A stretch of 21,444 bases of DNA from Actinomycetales bacterium (GTDB lineage Bacteria > Actinomycetota > Actinomycetes > Mycobacteriales > Mycobacteriaceae), in assembly GCA_012841845.1 (NCBI GenBank), contig DUTZ01000110.1, positions 1 through 21,444 of the forward strand, in the 5' to 3' direction. The position numbers and the translations under genes were made by a program. Below are positions 7,285 through 15,965 of this stretch, in pieces (the first letter of the stretch is position 1; each line of letters opens with the position of its first letter). The notes beneath the pieces were generated by a model that saw only the letters and a program-made list of their open reading frames with translations, had not been told where the DNA came from and did no database searches.

Positions 7285-9345
7285 ATGACCACCCGACTCC
7301 ACACCGTCCTCGTCGCCAACCGCGGCGAGATCGCCTGCCGCGTGATCCGCTCCCTGCGCGCCGCCGGGATCCGCTCCGTGGCCGTCTACTCCGACGCCGA
7401 CGCCGACGCCCTGCACGTGCGCATGGCCGACGCCGCCGTCCGGCTCGGGCCCGCCCCGGCGTCGCAGTCCTACCTCGACATCGACAAGGTCATCGAGGCC
7501 TGCCGCCGGACCGGCGCCCAGGCCGTCCACCCCGGCTACGGCTTCCTCTCCGAGAACGCGACGTTCGCCCGGGCGCTCGAGGAGGCCGACCTGATCTTCG
7601 TCGGCCCGCCCGCCACCGCCATCGAGACGATGGGCGACAAGATCACCGCCAAGGCCGCCGTCTCCGAGCGCGACGTGCCCACCGTCCCCGGTATCTCGCG
7701 GCCCGGACTGACCGACGACGAGCTGGTCGCCGCCGCCGACGAGGTCGGCTTCCCGGTGCTCATCAAGCCGTCCGCGGGCGGCGGCGGCAAGGGCATGCGG
7801 CGCGTCGAGGACGCCTCCGGGATGCGCGACGCCCTGGCCTCGGCCCGCCGCGAGTCCGCGGGAGCCTTCGGCGACGACACCCTGTTCCTCGAGCGCTTCG
7901 TGGACACCCCGCGCCACATCGAGGTCCAGGTCCTCGCCGACCGCCACGGCAACGTCATCCACCTGGGCGAGCGCGAGTGCTCGCTGCAGCGCCGCCACCA
8001 GAAGGTCATCGAGGAGGCGCCGTCGGCGCTGCTCGACGAGGCCACCCGCCAGCGCATCGGTACCGCCGCCTGCGACGCCGCCCGCTCGGTCGGCTACGTG
8101 GGGGCCGGCACGGTCGAGTTCATCGTGTCCGCGAAGAAGCCCGACGAGTTCTTCTTCATGGAGATGAACACCCGCCTCCAGGTGGAGCACCCCGTCACCG
8201 AGATGGTGACCGGCGTGGACCTCGTGGACTGGCAGGTCCGCGTCGCCGCCGGGGAGGAGCTCACCCTCCGCCAGGAGGACGTGACGCTCACCGGCCACGC
8301 GATCGAGGCCCGCGTCTACGCCGAGGACCCCGCCAAGGGCTTCCTGCCCACCGGCGGCACCGTGCTCGGGCTCGAGGAGCCGTCCGGCGACGGGGTCCGC
8401 GTGGACTCCGGCCTGCGCGTCGGCACCGTCGTGGGCTCGGACTACGACCCCATGCTCGGCAAGGTCATCGCCCACGGCGCCGACCGCGCCGAGGCCCTGT
8501 CCCGGCTCGACGCGGCGCTCGCCGGCACCCACGTGCTCGGCCTGCGCACCAACGTCGACTTCTGCCGCTTCCTGCTCGCCCGGCCCGAGGTCGTGGCCGG
8601 CGACCTGGACACCGGGCTGCTCGACCGGACGGTCGACGACTACGTGGCCACCCCGGCCCCCGAGGGCGCCCTCGTCGCCGTCGCCATGCACCGCACCGAG
8701 GAGCGGTGGGCCCGCGTGCCCGCCTCCCGCCGCGGCCCGTGGGACGTGCCCAACGGGTGGCGCGTCGGCGGCCGCGCCGAGGTGTGGACCCGCCTGGACT
8801 CCGGGCCCGGCAGCGACGCCGTCACCGTGGGTCTCAAGGGCACGCCCGGCGACGCCGAGGTCACGCTCACCGACGCGACCATCGGCTCGACCGACGCCAC
8901 CCACGTCTCCGCCCGACACCACGCCCGTGTCGCCCGCGACGGCGCCTCGCTGCGCCTGACCATCGACACCACTCAGCAGCGCTGGACCGTCGTGCGGTCC
9001 GCCGACACCTTCTGGGTGGCCGGCGACGGCGGCACGTGGGACCTGCGCCTGCTGCCGCTCATCGACTCCCGGATCCACGACTCGGGAGCGGCCGACGGCG
9101 AGATCCGCAGCCCCATGCCGGGCTCGGTCATCGCGGTGTTCGCCGCCGACGGCGACGAGGTCACCGCCGGCCAGAACATCCTCGCCGTCGAGGCCATGAA
9201 GATGGAGCACTCGCTCACCGCCCCCATCGACGGCGTGGTCCGCCTCCACGCCGCCACCGGCGAGCAGGTGCCCGCCGACCACCTGCTCGCGACCGTCGAG
9301 CCCGCCGATTCCGACACCGACCCCGAGGAAGAGAACAATGCCTGA
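7285..9345 (+). CDS. accA1: Acyl-CoA carboxylase alpha subunit: biotin carboxylase with biotin carrier domain
   Basis: 686-residue subunit that carboxylates its own biotin with ATP and bicarbonate, partnering the AccD next to it. The N-terminal biotin carboxylase domain starts at [18 protein letters not shown]. The ATP-grasp region has [10 protein letters not shown] (about residues 164-173) and [18 protein letters not shown] (about 230-247). [13 protein letters not shown] follows near 291. The C-terminal biotinyl domain carries VEAMKMEHS, with the biotin-accepting lysine at residue 639. Length fits AccA1/MCC alpha. Start ATG 7285 lies 8 bases after the accD stop. The 3' end overlaps fadE by 8 bases, indicating an operon. 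Confidence 0.95.
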   Translation: MTTRLHTVLVANRGEIACRVIRSLRAAGIRSVAVYSDADADALHVRMADAAVRLGPAPASQSYLDIDKVIEACRRTGAQAVHPGYGFLSENATFARALEEADLIFVGPPATAIETMGDKITAKAAVSERDVPTVPGISRPGLTDDELVAAADEVGFPVLIKPSAGGGGKGMRRVEDASGMRDALASARRESAGAFGDDTLFLERFVDTPRHIEVQVLADRHGNVIHLGERECSLQRRHQKVIEEAPSALLDEATRQRIGTAACDAARSVGYVGAGTVEFIVSAKKPDEFFFMEMNTRLQVEHPVTEMVTGVDLVDWQVRVAAGEELTLRQEDVTLTGHAIEARVYAEDPAKGFLPTGGTVLGLEEPSGDGVRVDSGLRVGTVVGSDYDPMLGKVIAHGADRAEALSRLDAALAGTHVLGLRTNVDFCRFLLARPEVVAGDLDTGLLDRTVDDYVATPAPEGALVAVAMHRTEERWARVPASRRGPWDVPNGWRVGGRAEVWTRLDSGPGSDAVTVGLKGTPGDAEVTLTDATIGSTDATHVSARHHARVARDGASLRLTIDTTQQRWTVVRSADTFWVAGDGGTWDLRLLPLIDSRIHDSGAADGEIRSPMPGSVIAVFAADGDEVTAGQNILAVEAMKMEHSLTAPIDGVVRLHAATGEQVPADHLLATVEPADSDTDPEEENNA

Positions 9346-10483
9346 GCTGGAAGAGCACTACGCCGAACTCAAGGCCTCCGTCGCCGACTTCGCCGACAAG
9401 GTGGTCGCCCCGGTCGCCGCCGAGCACGACAAGAACCACACGTTCCCCTACGAGGTCGTCTCCAAGATGGGCGACATGGGCCTGTTCGGCCTGCCGTTCC
9501 CCGAGGAGTACGGCGGCATGGGCGGCGACTACTTCGCCCTCGCCCTGGCGCTCGAGGAGCTCGGCCGGATCGACCAGTCGGTGGCCATCACCCTCGAGGC
9601 CGGCGTCGGTCTGGGCGCCATGCCGATCTACAAGTTCGGCACCGAGGAGCAGAAGCAGCAGTGGTTGCCGAACCTGGCCGCCGGGAAGAACCTCGCGGGC
9701 TTCGGCCTCACCGAGCCGGGCGCCGGCTCCGACGCGGGGGCCACCAAGACCACCGCCAAGGAGGACGGCGGCGAGTGGGTCGTCAACGGCTCCAAGCAGT
9801 TCATCACCAACTCCGGAACCGACATCACCTCGCTGGTCACCGTCACGGCCGTCACCGGGACCCGGGAGGGCGGCAAGAAGGAGATCTCGACGATCATCGT
9901 GCCGTCGGGCACCCCGGGCTTCATCGTGGAGCCGGCCTACGACAAGGTGGGCTGGAACGCCTCCGACACCCACCCGCTGACCTTCGACGGCGCCCGCGTG
10001 CCCAAGGAGAACCTCCTCGGCGAGCGCGGCCGGGGCTACGCCAACTTCCTGTCGATCCTCGACGAGGGCCGCATCGCGATCGCGGCGCTGTCCGTGGGCG
10101 CCGCCCAGGGCTGCGTGGACGAATCGGTCAGGTACGCCAAGGAACGCGAGTCCATGGGCCAGAAGATCGGCACCTTCCAGGCCGTCGCCTTCAAGATCGC
10201 CCGCATGGAGGCCCGCGCCCACACCGCGCGCTGCGCCTACTACGAGGCCGCCCGCCTCATGCTGGCCGGCAAGCCGTTCAAGAAGGAGGCCGCCATCGCC
10301 AAGATGGTCGCCTCCGAGGCGGCCATGGACAACGCCCGCGACGCCACCCAGATCCACGGCGGCTACGGCTTCATGAACGAGTACCCGGTGGCGCGGCACT
10401 ACCGCGACTCCAAGATTCTCGAGATCGGCGAGGGCACCACCGAGGTGCAGCTCATGCTCATCGCCCGCGGGCTGGGGCTGTGA
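9338..10483 (+). CDS. fadE19: Acyl-CoA dehydrogenase (FadE19-like, short or branched chain)
   Basis: 381-residue FAD enzyme that makes the alpha-beta double bond in an acyl-CoA. In this cluster the expected substrate is isovaleryl-CoA or another branched short-chain acyl-CoA. Family motifs: [14 protein letters not shown] (about 124-137), NGSKQFITN (about 150-158), QIHGGYGF (about 338-345). The C-terminal catalytic Glu is in IGEGTTEVQ, at residue 365, the MCAD/SCAD position. The helix-G site where isovaleryl-CoA dehydrogenases carry their Glu reads [10 protein letters not shown] and has Gly instead. The start overlaps accA by 8 bases with GAGGAAGAG upstream. Corresponds to Rv2500c in order and family. 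Confidence 0.92.
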   Translation: MPELEEHYAELKASVADFADKVVAPVAAEHDKNHTFPYEVVSKMGDMGLFGLPFPEEYGGMGGDYFALALALEELGRIDQSVAITLEAGVGLGAMPIYKFGTEEQKQQWLPNLAAGKNLAGFGLTEPGAGSDAGATKTTAKEDGGEWVVNGSKQFITNSGTDITSLVTVTAVTGTREGGKKEISTIIVPSGTPGFIVEPAYDKVGWNASDTHPLTFDGARVPKENLLGERGRGYANFLSILDEGRIAIAALSVGAAQGCVDESVRYAKERESMGQKIGTFQAVAFKIARMEARAHTARCAYYEAARLMLAGKPFKKEAAIAKMVASEAAMDNARDATQIHGGYGFMNEYPVARHYRDSKILEIGEGTTEVQLMLIARGLGL

Positions 10484-11016
10484 TGGCCGAGCAGGGGACC
10501 GGCGCCGGGGCGCGCAGAGAGGTGGTCCAGCGCGGCCTGTGGTTCGAGGAGTACGAGGTGGGCACCGCCTACCTCCACCGCCCGGGCCGCACCATGACCG
10601 AGGCCGACAACGTCCTGTTCACCACGCTCACCATGAACACGCAGGCGCTCCACCTGGACGCCGCGTGGGCGGCGGACCAGCCGGGCTTCGGCGGCGAGCG
10701 GCTCATGAACTCCATGCACACGTTGTCCACGCTGGTCGGCCTGTCGGTCGCCCAGCTCACCCAGGGCACGATCGTCGCCAACCTCGGCTTCTCCGAGGTG
10801 AGCTTCCCGGGGCCGGTGCTCCACGGCGACACGCTCTACGCCGAGACGGTGTGCACGGACAAGCGTGAGTCGAAGTCGCGGCCGGGGGAGGGGATCGTCA
10901 CCCTCGAGCACATCGGCCGCAACCAGCACGGCGACATCGTGGCCAAGGCCGTCCGCAAGACACTCGTGCGCAAGCGGCCGGCCGGGTCCGACGCCGACGG
11001 CGGGGCGGCGTCATGA
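10483..11016 (+). CDS. MaoC-like (R)-hydratase, probable 3-methylglutaconyl-CoA hydratase
   Basis: 177-residue single hot-dog MaoC-type hydratase, matching Rv2499c in position and family. It probably adds water to 3-methylglutaconyl-CoA to give (R)-HMG-CoA, and possibly acts on itaconyl-CoA. The hydratase-2 region reads TMNTQALHLDAAWAAD (about residues 48-63). The catalytic His is present at about residue 55, but the usual Asp five residues before it is Asn. The ATG at 10483 shares bases with the fadE stop (TGATG), and the stop overlaps the citE start by 4 bases, so translation is tightly coupled. Activity is inferred from context; the Asn substitution is a caution. Confidence 0.87.
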   Translation: MAEQGTGAGARREVVQRGLWFEEYEVGTAYLHRPGRTMTEADNVLFTTLTMNTQALHLDAAWAADQPGFGGERLMNSMHTLSTLVGLSVAQLTQGTIVANLGFSEVSFPGPVLHGDTLYAETVCTDKRESKSRPGEGIVTLEHIGRNQHGDIVAKAVRKTLVRKRPAGSDADGGAAS

Positions 11017-11879
11017 GCCCCATGAGTGCGGCGTGGGTCCCGCCGGGTCCGGCGATGCTGTTCTGCCCCGCCGACCGGCCGGAGCGCTACGCCAAGGCCG
11101 TCGAGCGGGCGGACGTGGTGATCGTGGATCTCGAGGACGCGGTGGCGCCGGCGGGTCGGCCCGCCGCCCGCGATGCTCTACGGGCATCGAGCCTCGATCC
11201 GGCGCGCACGATCGTCCGCGTCAACCCCGTGGAGACCGACGACCACGCCGCCGACCTCGAGGCCCTCGCGGCCACCGACTACCGCTGCGTGATGCTCGCC
11301 AAGACCGAGTCGGCCGCCCAGGTCACCGACGTGCACTCCGCGACCGGCGCGGCGGTGCTCGCCCTGGTCGAGACCCCGCTCGGCGTGGTCCGCGCCACCG
11401 AGATCGCCTCCGCGCCCGGGTGCGCGGGGATGATGTGGGGCGCCGAGGACCTGCTCGCCGGGATGGGTGGGACGACGTCGAGGTTCGCCGACTCCGAGGC
11501 CGGCGGTCCCCGCGTGGCCGGGGAGTACCGCGACGTGCCGCGCCACGCCCGGGCGGCGGTCGCCCTCGCGGCGGCCGCGTTCGGCCGGTGGGCCGTGGAC
11601 TCGGTCCACCTGGACATCGCCGACGAGGCCGGCCAGCGCGCGGAGGCCCTCGACGCCGTCGCGCTCGGCTACGCCGCCACGGCGTGCATCCACCCCTCGC
11701 AGGTGGCGATCGTGCGCGCCGCCTACGCGCCGTCCGACGAGGAGGTCGCCTGGGCCCGCAGGGTGCTCGACGCGGCGGCCACCAACCCGGGCGTGTTCCA
11801 GCTCGACGGCCGCATGATCGACGGCCCCGTCTTCCGTCAGGCCGAGGCGACCCTGCGTCGCCACGAGGCCGCCAGCTAA
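11013..11879 (+). CDS. CitE-family beta-hydroxyacyl-CoA lyase (Rv2498c-like)
   Basis: 288-residue TIM-barrel, Mg-dependent CoA lyase. In M. tuberculosis the equivalent Rv2498c cleaves (R)-HMG-CoA to acetyl-CoA and acetoacetate and also cleaves (S)-citramalyl-CoA. Visible family residues: DLEDAVAP (E41, D42), VRVN (R69), LVETPLG (E120, metal) and MMWGAEDL (E145, D146 metal). It is a stand-alone protein: no citrate lyase alpha or gamma genes are nearby, so it is not a citrate lyase subunit. ATG 11013 overlaps the maoC stop (ATGA); ATG 11022 is an alternative. Neighbours make HMG-CoA cleavage in leucine breakdown the best reading, with itaconate breakdown as a second role. Confidence 0.88.
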   Translation: MSPMSAAWVPPGPAMLFCPADRPERYAKAVERADVVIVDLEDAVAPAGRPAARDALRASSLDPARTIVRVNPVETDDHAADLEALAATDYRCVMLAKTESAAQVTDVHSATGAAVLALVETPLGVVRATEIASAPGCAGMMWGAEDLLAGMGGTTSRFADSEAGGPRVAGEYRDVPRHARAAVALAAAAFGRWAVDSVHLDIADEAGQRAEALDAVALGYAATACIHPSQVAIVRAAYAPSDEEVAWARRVLDAAATNPGVFQLDGRMIDGPVFRQAEATLRRHEAAS

Positions 11880-11927
11880 GTAACCCACCGGGCCGCCGAG
11901 CCCGTCCTCCACCCCAGGAGCCCCGAG

Positions 11928-13574
11928 ATGACCACCACCGATCTCGACCCCACCACACCCGACCCGAACCTGGCCCACACCCGCGGCGAGACCGACGTCC
12001 CGCTGCTCACCGGGACGATCTGCGACAACCTCGCGGCGACCGTCGAGCGCTTCGGCGACCGCGACGCGCTCGTCGACGTCCAGGCCGACCGCCGCTGGAC
12101 CTACACCGAGTTCCTCGCCGACGTCCGGCGCCTGGCCGCCGGCCTGCACCGCCTGGGCATCCGCAAGGGCGACCGCGTGGGCATCTGGTCGCCCAACCGC
12201 TGGGAGTGGGTGATGATCCAGTACGCCACCGCCGAGATCGGCGCGGTGCTGGTCAACATCAACCCCTCGTACCGGGTCCACGAGCTCGAATATGTCCTCA
12301 AGCAGGCCGGCATCCGGGCCGTCGTGGCCGCGCCGCAGTTCAAGGACTCGGACTACACGGGCATGCTCGCCCAGGTCCAGCCCACCTGCCCGGACCTGGA
12401 GTTCGTGGTGCTCTTCGGCGACGAGGAGTGGGAGGCCATGATGAGCGGGCCCGGCGAGGAGGCGGTGCTCGCCGAGATCCGGTCCACCCTCTCGCCCGAG
12501 GACCCCATCAACATCCAGTACACCTCCGGCACCACGGGCTTTCCCAAGGGCGCCACGCTCTCGCACTCCAACATCCTCAACAACGGCTTCTTCGTGGGCG
12601 AGACCATCAACTACACCGAGGCGGACCGGGTGTGCATCCCGGTGCCCTTCTACCACTGCTTCGGCATGGTCATGGGCAACCTCGCGTGCACCACGCACGG
12701 CGCCTGCATGGTGATCCCCGCCCCGGCGTTCGACCCCGCGGCCTCGCTGCGCGCGGTCTCGCAGGAGAAGTGCACGAGCCTGTACGGCGTGCCCACGATG
12801 TTCATCGCCGAGCTCGCGCTCGAGGACTTCGACTCCTACGACCTGTCCACGCTGCGCACCGGCATCATGGCCGGTTCGCCCTGCCCCGAGTCCACGATGC
12901 GGCAGGTCATCGACCGGATGAACATGGAGGAGGTCTCCATCTGTTACGGCATGACCGAGACCTCGCCGGTGTCGACCCAGACCCGGGCCGACGACTCGCT
13001 CGACCGCCGCGTCGGCACCGTCGGCCGCGTGGGCCCGCACCTGGAGATCAAGATCGTCGATCCCTCCACCGGCGAGACGCTGCCGCGCGGCGAGGCCGGC
13101 GAGTTCTGCACCAAGGGCTACTCGGTGATGCTCGGCTACTGGGACCAGCCCGACAAGACCGCCGAGGCCGTCGAGGACGGCTGGATGCACACCGGCGACA
13201 TCGGGGTGATGGACGACGACGGCTACGTGCAGATCACCGGCCGGATCAAGGACATGGTGATCCGCGGCGGCGAGAACATCTACCCGCGGGAGATCGAGGA
13301 GTTCCTCTACACCCATCCGGACATCCTCGACGCCCAGGTGATCGGCGTGCCCGACGCCAAGTACGGCGAGGAGCTCATGGCGTGGGTGCGGCTCAAGCCG
13401 GGCAAGCACGACCTCACCGCCGAAGAGGTGCGCGAGTTCGCCACGGGCAAGCTCGCCCGCCACAAGATCCCGCGGTACGTCCACGTGGTGGACGAGTTCC
13501 CCATGACCGTCACGGGCAAGGTGCGCAAGGTCGACATGCGCGCCCAGGCCATCGAGATGCTCGGCATCGCCTGA
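11928..13574 (+). CDS. fadD35: AMP-forming acyl-CoA synthetase (FadD35-like)
   Basis: 548-residue ANL-superfamily ligase that activates a carboxylic acid to acyl-CoA through an acyl-AMP. Motifs: P-loop [12 protein letters not shown] (about residues 198-209), [10 protein letters not shown] (about 342-351), the GGENIYP hinge region (about 446-452), and the C-terminal catalytic lysine in MTVTGKVRK (K531). Start ATG 11928 has AGGAG (11916-11920) at 7 bases. It follows citE after 48 bp, with scoA 33 bp downstream. The same family member (Rv2505c) sits in the M. tuberculosis cluster. Substrate unknown; isovalerate, methylcrotonate, acetoacetate or itaconate would all suit the neighbours. Confidence 0.9.
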   Translation: MTTTDLDPTTPDPNLAHTRGETDVPLLTGTICDNLAATVERFGDRDALVDVQADRRWTYTEFLADVRRLAAGLHRLGIRKGDRVGIWSPNRWEWVMIQYATAEIGAVLVNINPSYRVHELEYVLKQAGIRAVVAAPQFKDSDYTGMLAQVQPTCPDLEFVVLFGDEEWEAMMSGPGEEAVLAEIRSTLSPEDPINIQYTSGTTGFPKGATLSHSNILNNGFFVGETINYTEADRVCIPVPFYHCFGMVMGNLACTTHGACMVIPAPAFDPAASLRAVSQEKCTSLYGVPTMFIAELALEDFDSYDLSTLRTGIMAGSPCPESTMRQVIDRMNMEEVSICYGMTETSPVSTQTRADDSLDRRVGTVGRVGPHLEIKIVDPSTGETLPRGEAGEFCTKGYSVMLGYWDQPDKTAEAVEDGWMHTGDIGVMDDDGYVQITGRIKDMVIRGGENIYPREIEEFLYTHPDILDAQVIGVPDAKYGEELMAWVRLKPGKHDLTAEEVREFATGKLARHKIPRYVHVVDEFPMTVTGKVRKVDMRAQAIEMLGIA

Positions 13575-13607
13575 GCGCCATCCGATCACCCAGGAGGAGC
13601 GACACGT

Positions 13608-14384
13608 ATGTCTGACAAGCTCATGACCGCGGCGGAGGCCGTCGCGGACATCCCCCACGGGGCGTCCATCGCCGCCGGCGGCTTCGGCCTCTGCGGCATC
13701 CCGCAGATCGTCATCGAGGCGCTCGCCGCCCGCGACGTCGGCGACTTCGAGGTGTTCTCCAACAACGCCGGGGTCGACGGCAAGGGCCTGGGCATCCTCC
13801 TCGAGACCGGCAAGCTGCGCCGGATCGTCTCCTCGTACGTCGGGGAGAACAAGGAGTTCGCCCGCCAGTACCTGTCCGGCGAGCTCGAGGTGGAGCTCAC
13901 CCCGCAGGGCACGCTCGCCGAGCGGATGCGGGCCGGTGGCTCGGGCATCGGGGCGTTCTTCACCCGCACCGGCGTCGGCACCTACGTCGCCGACGGCGGC
14001 ATGCCGTGGAAGTACGCCGCCGACGGTTCGGTCGCGCTGGCCTCGCCGGCCAAGGAGACCCGCGAGATCCGCGGCGAGACCTACGTGCTCGAGCAGGCCA
14101 TCGAAGCCGACTTCTCGCTCGTGCGCGCGGCCGTCGCCGATCGCAGCGGCAACCTCCGGTTCAACCTCACCGCCCGCAACTTCTCGCCGCTGGCAGCGAT
14201 GGCCGGCCGCGTGTGCATCGTCGAGGCCGAGGAGGTCGTGGAGGTGGGCGAGCTCGCGCCCGACGACATCCACCTGCCCGGCATCTTCGTCCACCGCCTC
14301 GTGGAGCTCACGCCCGAGCAGGTCGCGCAGACCAAGTGGATCGAGAAGACCACCACCAACCCGCCCTCGGAAGGACAGCGCTGA
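13608..14384 (+). CDS. scoA: 3-oxoacid CoA-transferase subunit A
   Basis: 258-residue alpha subunit of a family I CoA transferase, normally succinyl-CoA:acetoacetate CoA transferase. The glycine-rich [10 protein letters not shown] (residues 24-33) and the later [25 protein letters not shown] region are typical. A strong Shine-Dalgarno AGGAGG (13592-13597) is 10 bases before ATG 13608. The stop overlaps the scoB start (TGATG), so the two subunits are coupled. Its role here is to turn acetoacetate released from HMG-CoA into acetoacetyl-CoA. Confidence 0.93.
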   Translation: MSDKLMTAAEAVADIPHGASIAAGGFGLCGIPQIVIEALAARDVGDFEVFSNNAGVDGKGLGILLETGKLRRIVSSYVGENKEFARQYLSGELEVELTPQGTLAERMRAGGSGIGAFFTRTGVGTYVADGGMPWKYAADGSVALASPAKETREIRGETYVLEQAIEADFSLVRAAVADRSGNLRFNLTARNFSPLAAMAGRVCIVEAEEVVEVGELAPDDIHLPGIFVHRLVELTPEQVAQTKWIEKTTTNPPSEGQR

Positions 14385-15067
14385 TGAGCACCCCCGCCAC
14401 GCCTGACGCCACGCCCGCCCGCATCGGCCGCGACCGCAAGGCCATGGCCGCGCGCGCCGCCCTCGAGCTCTCCGACGGCCAGTACGTCAACCTCGGGATC
14501 GGGCTGCCGACGCTCGTGCCGAACTACGTCCCCGAGGGCGTGACCGTGACCCTGCAGTCCGAGAACGGCCTGCTCGGGATCGGCCCGTACCCGCACCCGG
14601 ACCACGTGGACCCCGACCTCATCAACGCCGGCAAGGAGACCGTCACGACCCTGCCCGGGTCCTCGATCTTCGACTCGGCCATGAGCTTCGGCATGATCCG
14701 CTCGGGCAAGATCGACGTCGCGATCCTCGGCGCCATGGAGGTCAACGCCGCCGGCGACATCGCCAACTGGATGGTCCCCGGCGCCATGGTCAAGGGTATG
14801 GGCGGCGCCATGGACCTCGTCGTGGGCGCCCGCCGGATCGTCGTGGTGATGGACCAGCTCGCCAAGAACGGCTCGTCCAAGATCGTCTCCGAGATCTCGC
14901 TCCCGCTCACCGGGCTCGGCTGTGTGGACCGGATCATCACCGAACTCGGGGTGTTCGACCGCGACTCCGACGGCTTGATCCTGATCGAGCTCGTCGAGGG
15001 CGTGACCCTCGAACAGATCGCCGCCGCCACCGACGCCCCGTACCGGGTGGCCGACCACCTGCGCTGA
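14384..15067 (+). CDS. scoB: 3-oxoacid CoA-transferase subunit B
   Basis: 227-residue beta subunit with the catalytic glutamate E60 in SENGLLG, which forms the glutamyl-CoA thioester. [10 protein letters not shown] (about residues 37-46) and [14 protein letters not shown] are also family-typical. ATG 14384 overlaps the scoA stop, with GGAAGGA (14369-14375) upstream. Last gene of the catabolic cluster. Together with ScoA it completes conversion of the leucine skeleton to acetyl-CoA and acetoacetyl-CoA. Confidence 0.93.
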   Translation: MSTPATPDATPARIGRDRKAMAARAALELSDGQYVNLGIGLPTLVPNYVPEGVTVTLQSENGLLGIGPYPHPDHVDPDLINAGKETVTTLPGSSIFDSAMSFGMIRSGKIDVAILGAMEVNAAGDIANWMVPGAMVKGMGGAMDLVVGARRIVVVMDQLAKNGSSKIVSEISLPLTGLGCVDRIITELGVFDRDSDGLILIELVEGVTLEQIAAATDAPYRVADHLR

Positions 15068-15092
15068 GCCCGCTCCGCGGCCGTTCGGGCTC
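15066..15092 (+). terminator. Possible terminator hairpin after scoB
   Basis: GAGCCCG (15066-15072) pairs with CGGGCTC (15086-15092) across a 13-base loop, beginning within the scoB stop codon. There is no T-tract. Weak candidate for the end of the catabolic transcript. Confidence 0.3.
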
Positions 15093-15143
15093 CGATGGCC
15101 GCCCGGTCGGCTCTCCTGGGCAGGTGGCGGCTACAAAGGAGGG

Positions 15144-15905
15144 GTGCAGTATCCCGAGCCGTCTCCGCCCTCGCCGCCCGCGACGAGCACCGTGACCTCG
15201 CCCAGGCTGTGGACGACCCCGATCCGCGGCCGGGTCGCGCTCGCGGCGCTCGCCTGGGTGGCGCTCTACGGGCTCGGGGCGGCCGGGCTGGTCGTGCTCG
15301 GGATGGTGGCGATGCGCCTCGCCGGGGCCGACCGTCCGGATCCGGCGATCCTCGCGCTGGTCGTGGTGTGGGGTTCGTAGCTGGCCGTGCTGCTCGCGGT
15401 GCGCGTGCACCTGCTCCGGCGACGGGCCCTGACCTGGGCGGACGTGGGTCTGCGTGCGCCCGCACGCTCGCCGGTACACCTGGCGTGGCAGATCCCGGCG
15501 GTCATGCTCGCCGGCGCCACCGCGTCGGTTCTCGTGTTGGCCCCGTTCGGCCAAGAGCCCGCCGACGAGCAGCAGGGCCTCGGCGACCTGCTCACCGGCG
15601 GCCCGGTCGTCGCCGTGCTCGGGCTGCTCGGCGTGGCGGTGCTCGTACCGATCGTCGAGGAGGTGGTCTTCCGCGGCATCGTCCTGCCGGCCCTGCGTGC
15701 ACGGTTCCAGCTGGTGACCGGCCTCGTGCTGGCGGGCGCGGTCTTCGCCGTCGTCCACGTCCTCCCGCCGGCGCTGCCGTATCTGTTGGTCGTGGGGATC
15801 GCGCTGTGTGCGATGGCCGAGTGGTACCGGTCGATCGTGCCGGGGATCGTCCTGCACGGGGTGAACAACGCGATCGTCTTCGGCAGCCTGCTCACGACGC
15901 TGTAG
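15144..15905 (+). pseudogene. CPBP intramembrane metalloprotease gene interrupted by an in-frame TAG
   Basis: One continuous frame of 254 codons is broken only by TAG at 15378-15380 (codon 79). Before the stop: a Pro/Ser-rich N terminus and a membrane segment (VALAALAWVALYGLGAAGLVVLGM). After it: further hydrophobic segments and all three CPBP (Abi) motifs, EEVVFR (E172, E173), FAVVH and HGVNN. The catalytic half is therefore intact, and a shorter 172-residue product could start at GTG 15387. The GTG at 15144 overlaps an AAAGGAGGGG run, so the true start is unsure; GTG 15192 is another choice. It could be a decayed gene, a sequencing error (TGG or CAG to TAG) or a readthrough case. Tail to tail with the AEC transporter. 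Confidence 0.7.
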
Positions 15906-15965
15906 GCGGCGGGCTCGCCGAACCCGCGGGCGGCACCCGAACGCGGCAGCCCCGCGGCGGCACAC

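Noticed and set aside
7144..9282. 712-codon minus-strand frame opposite accA
   Set aside because: Antisense shadow of a complete biotin carboxylase; no recognisable motif.
11013..11879. Citrate lyase beta subunit
   Set aside because: No citrate lyase alpha, gamma or accessory genes nearby; the neighbours fit a stand-alone beta-hydroxyacyl-CoA lyase.
11178..14294. 1038-codon open frame on the minus strand across citE, fadD and scoA
   Set aside because: It is the antisense shadow of three clear genes; the translation is low-complexity Gly/Val/His-rich with no domain, as expected opposite GC-rich coding DNA.
15906..15965. Bidirectional terminator between the CPBP and AEC genes
   Set aside because: Only a 5-bp GCGGG/CCCGC stem with a 9-base loop; too weak to support in this GC content.
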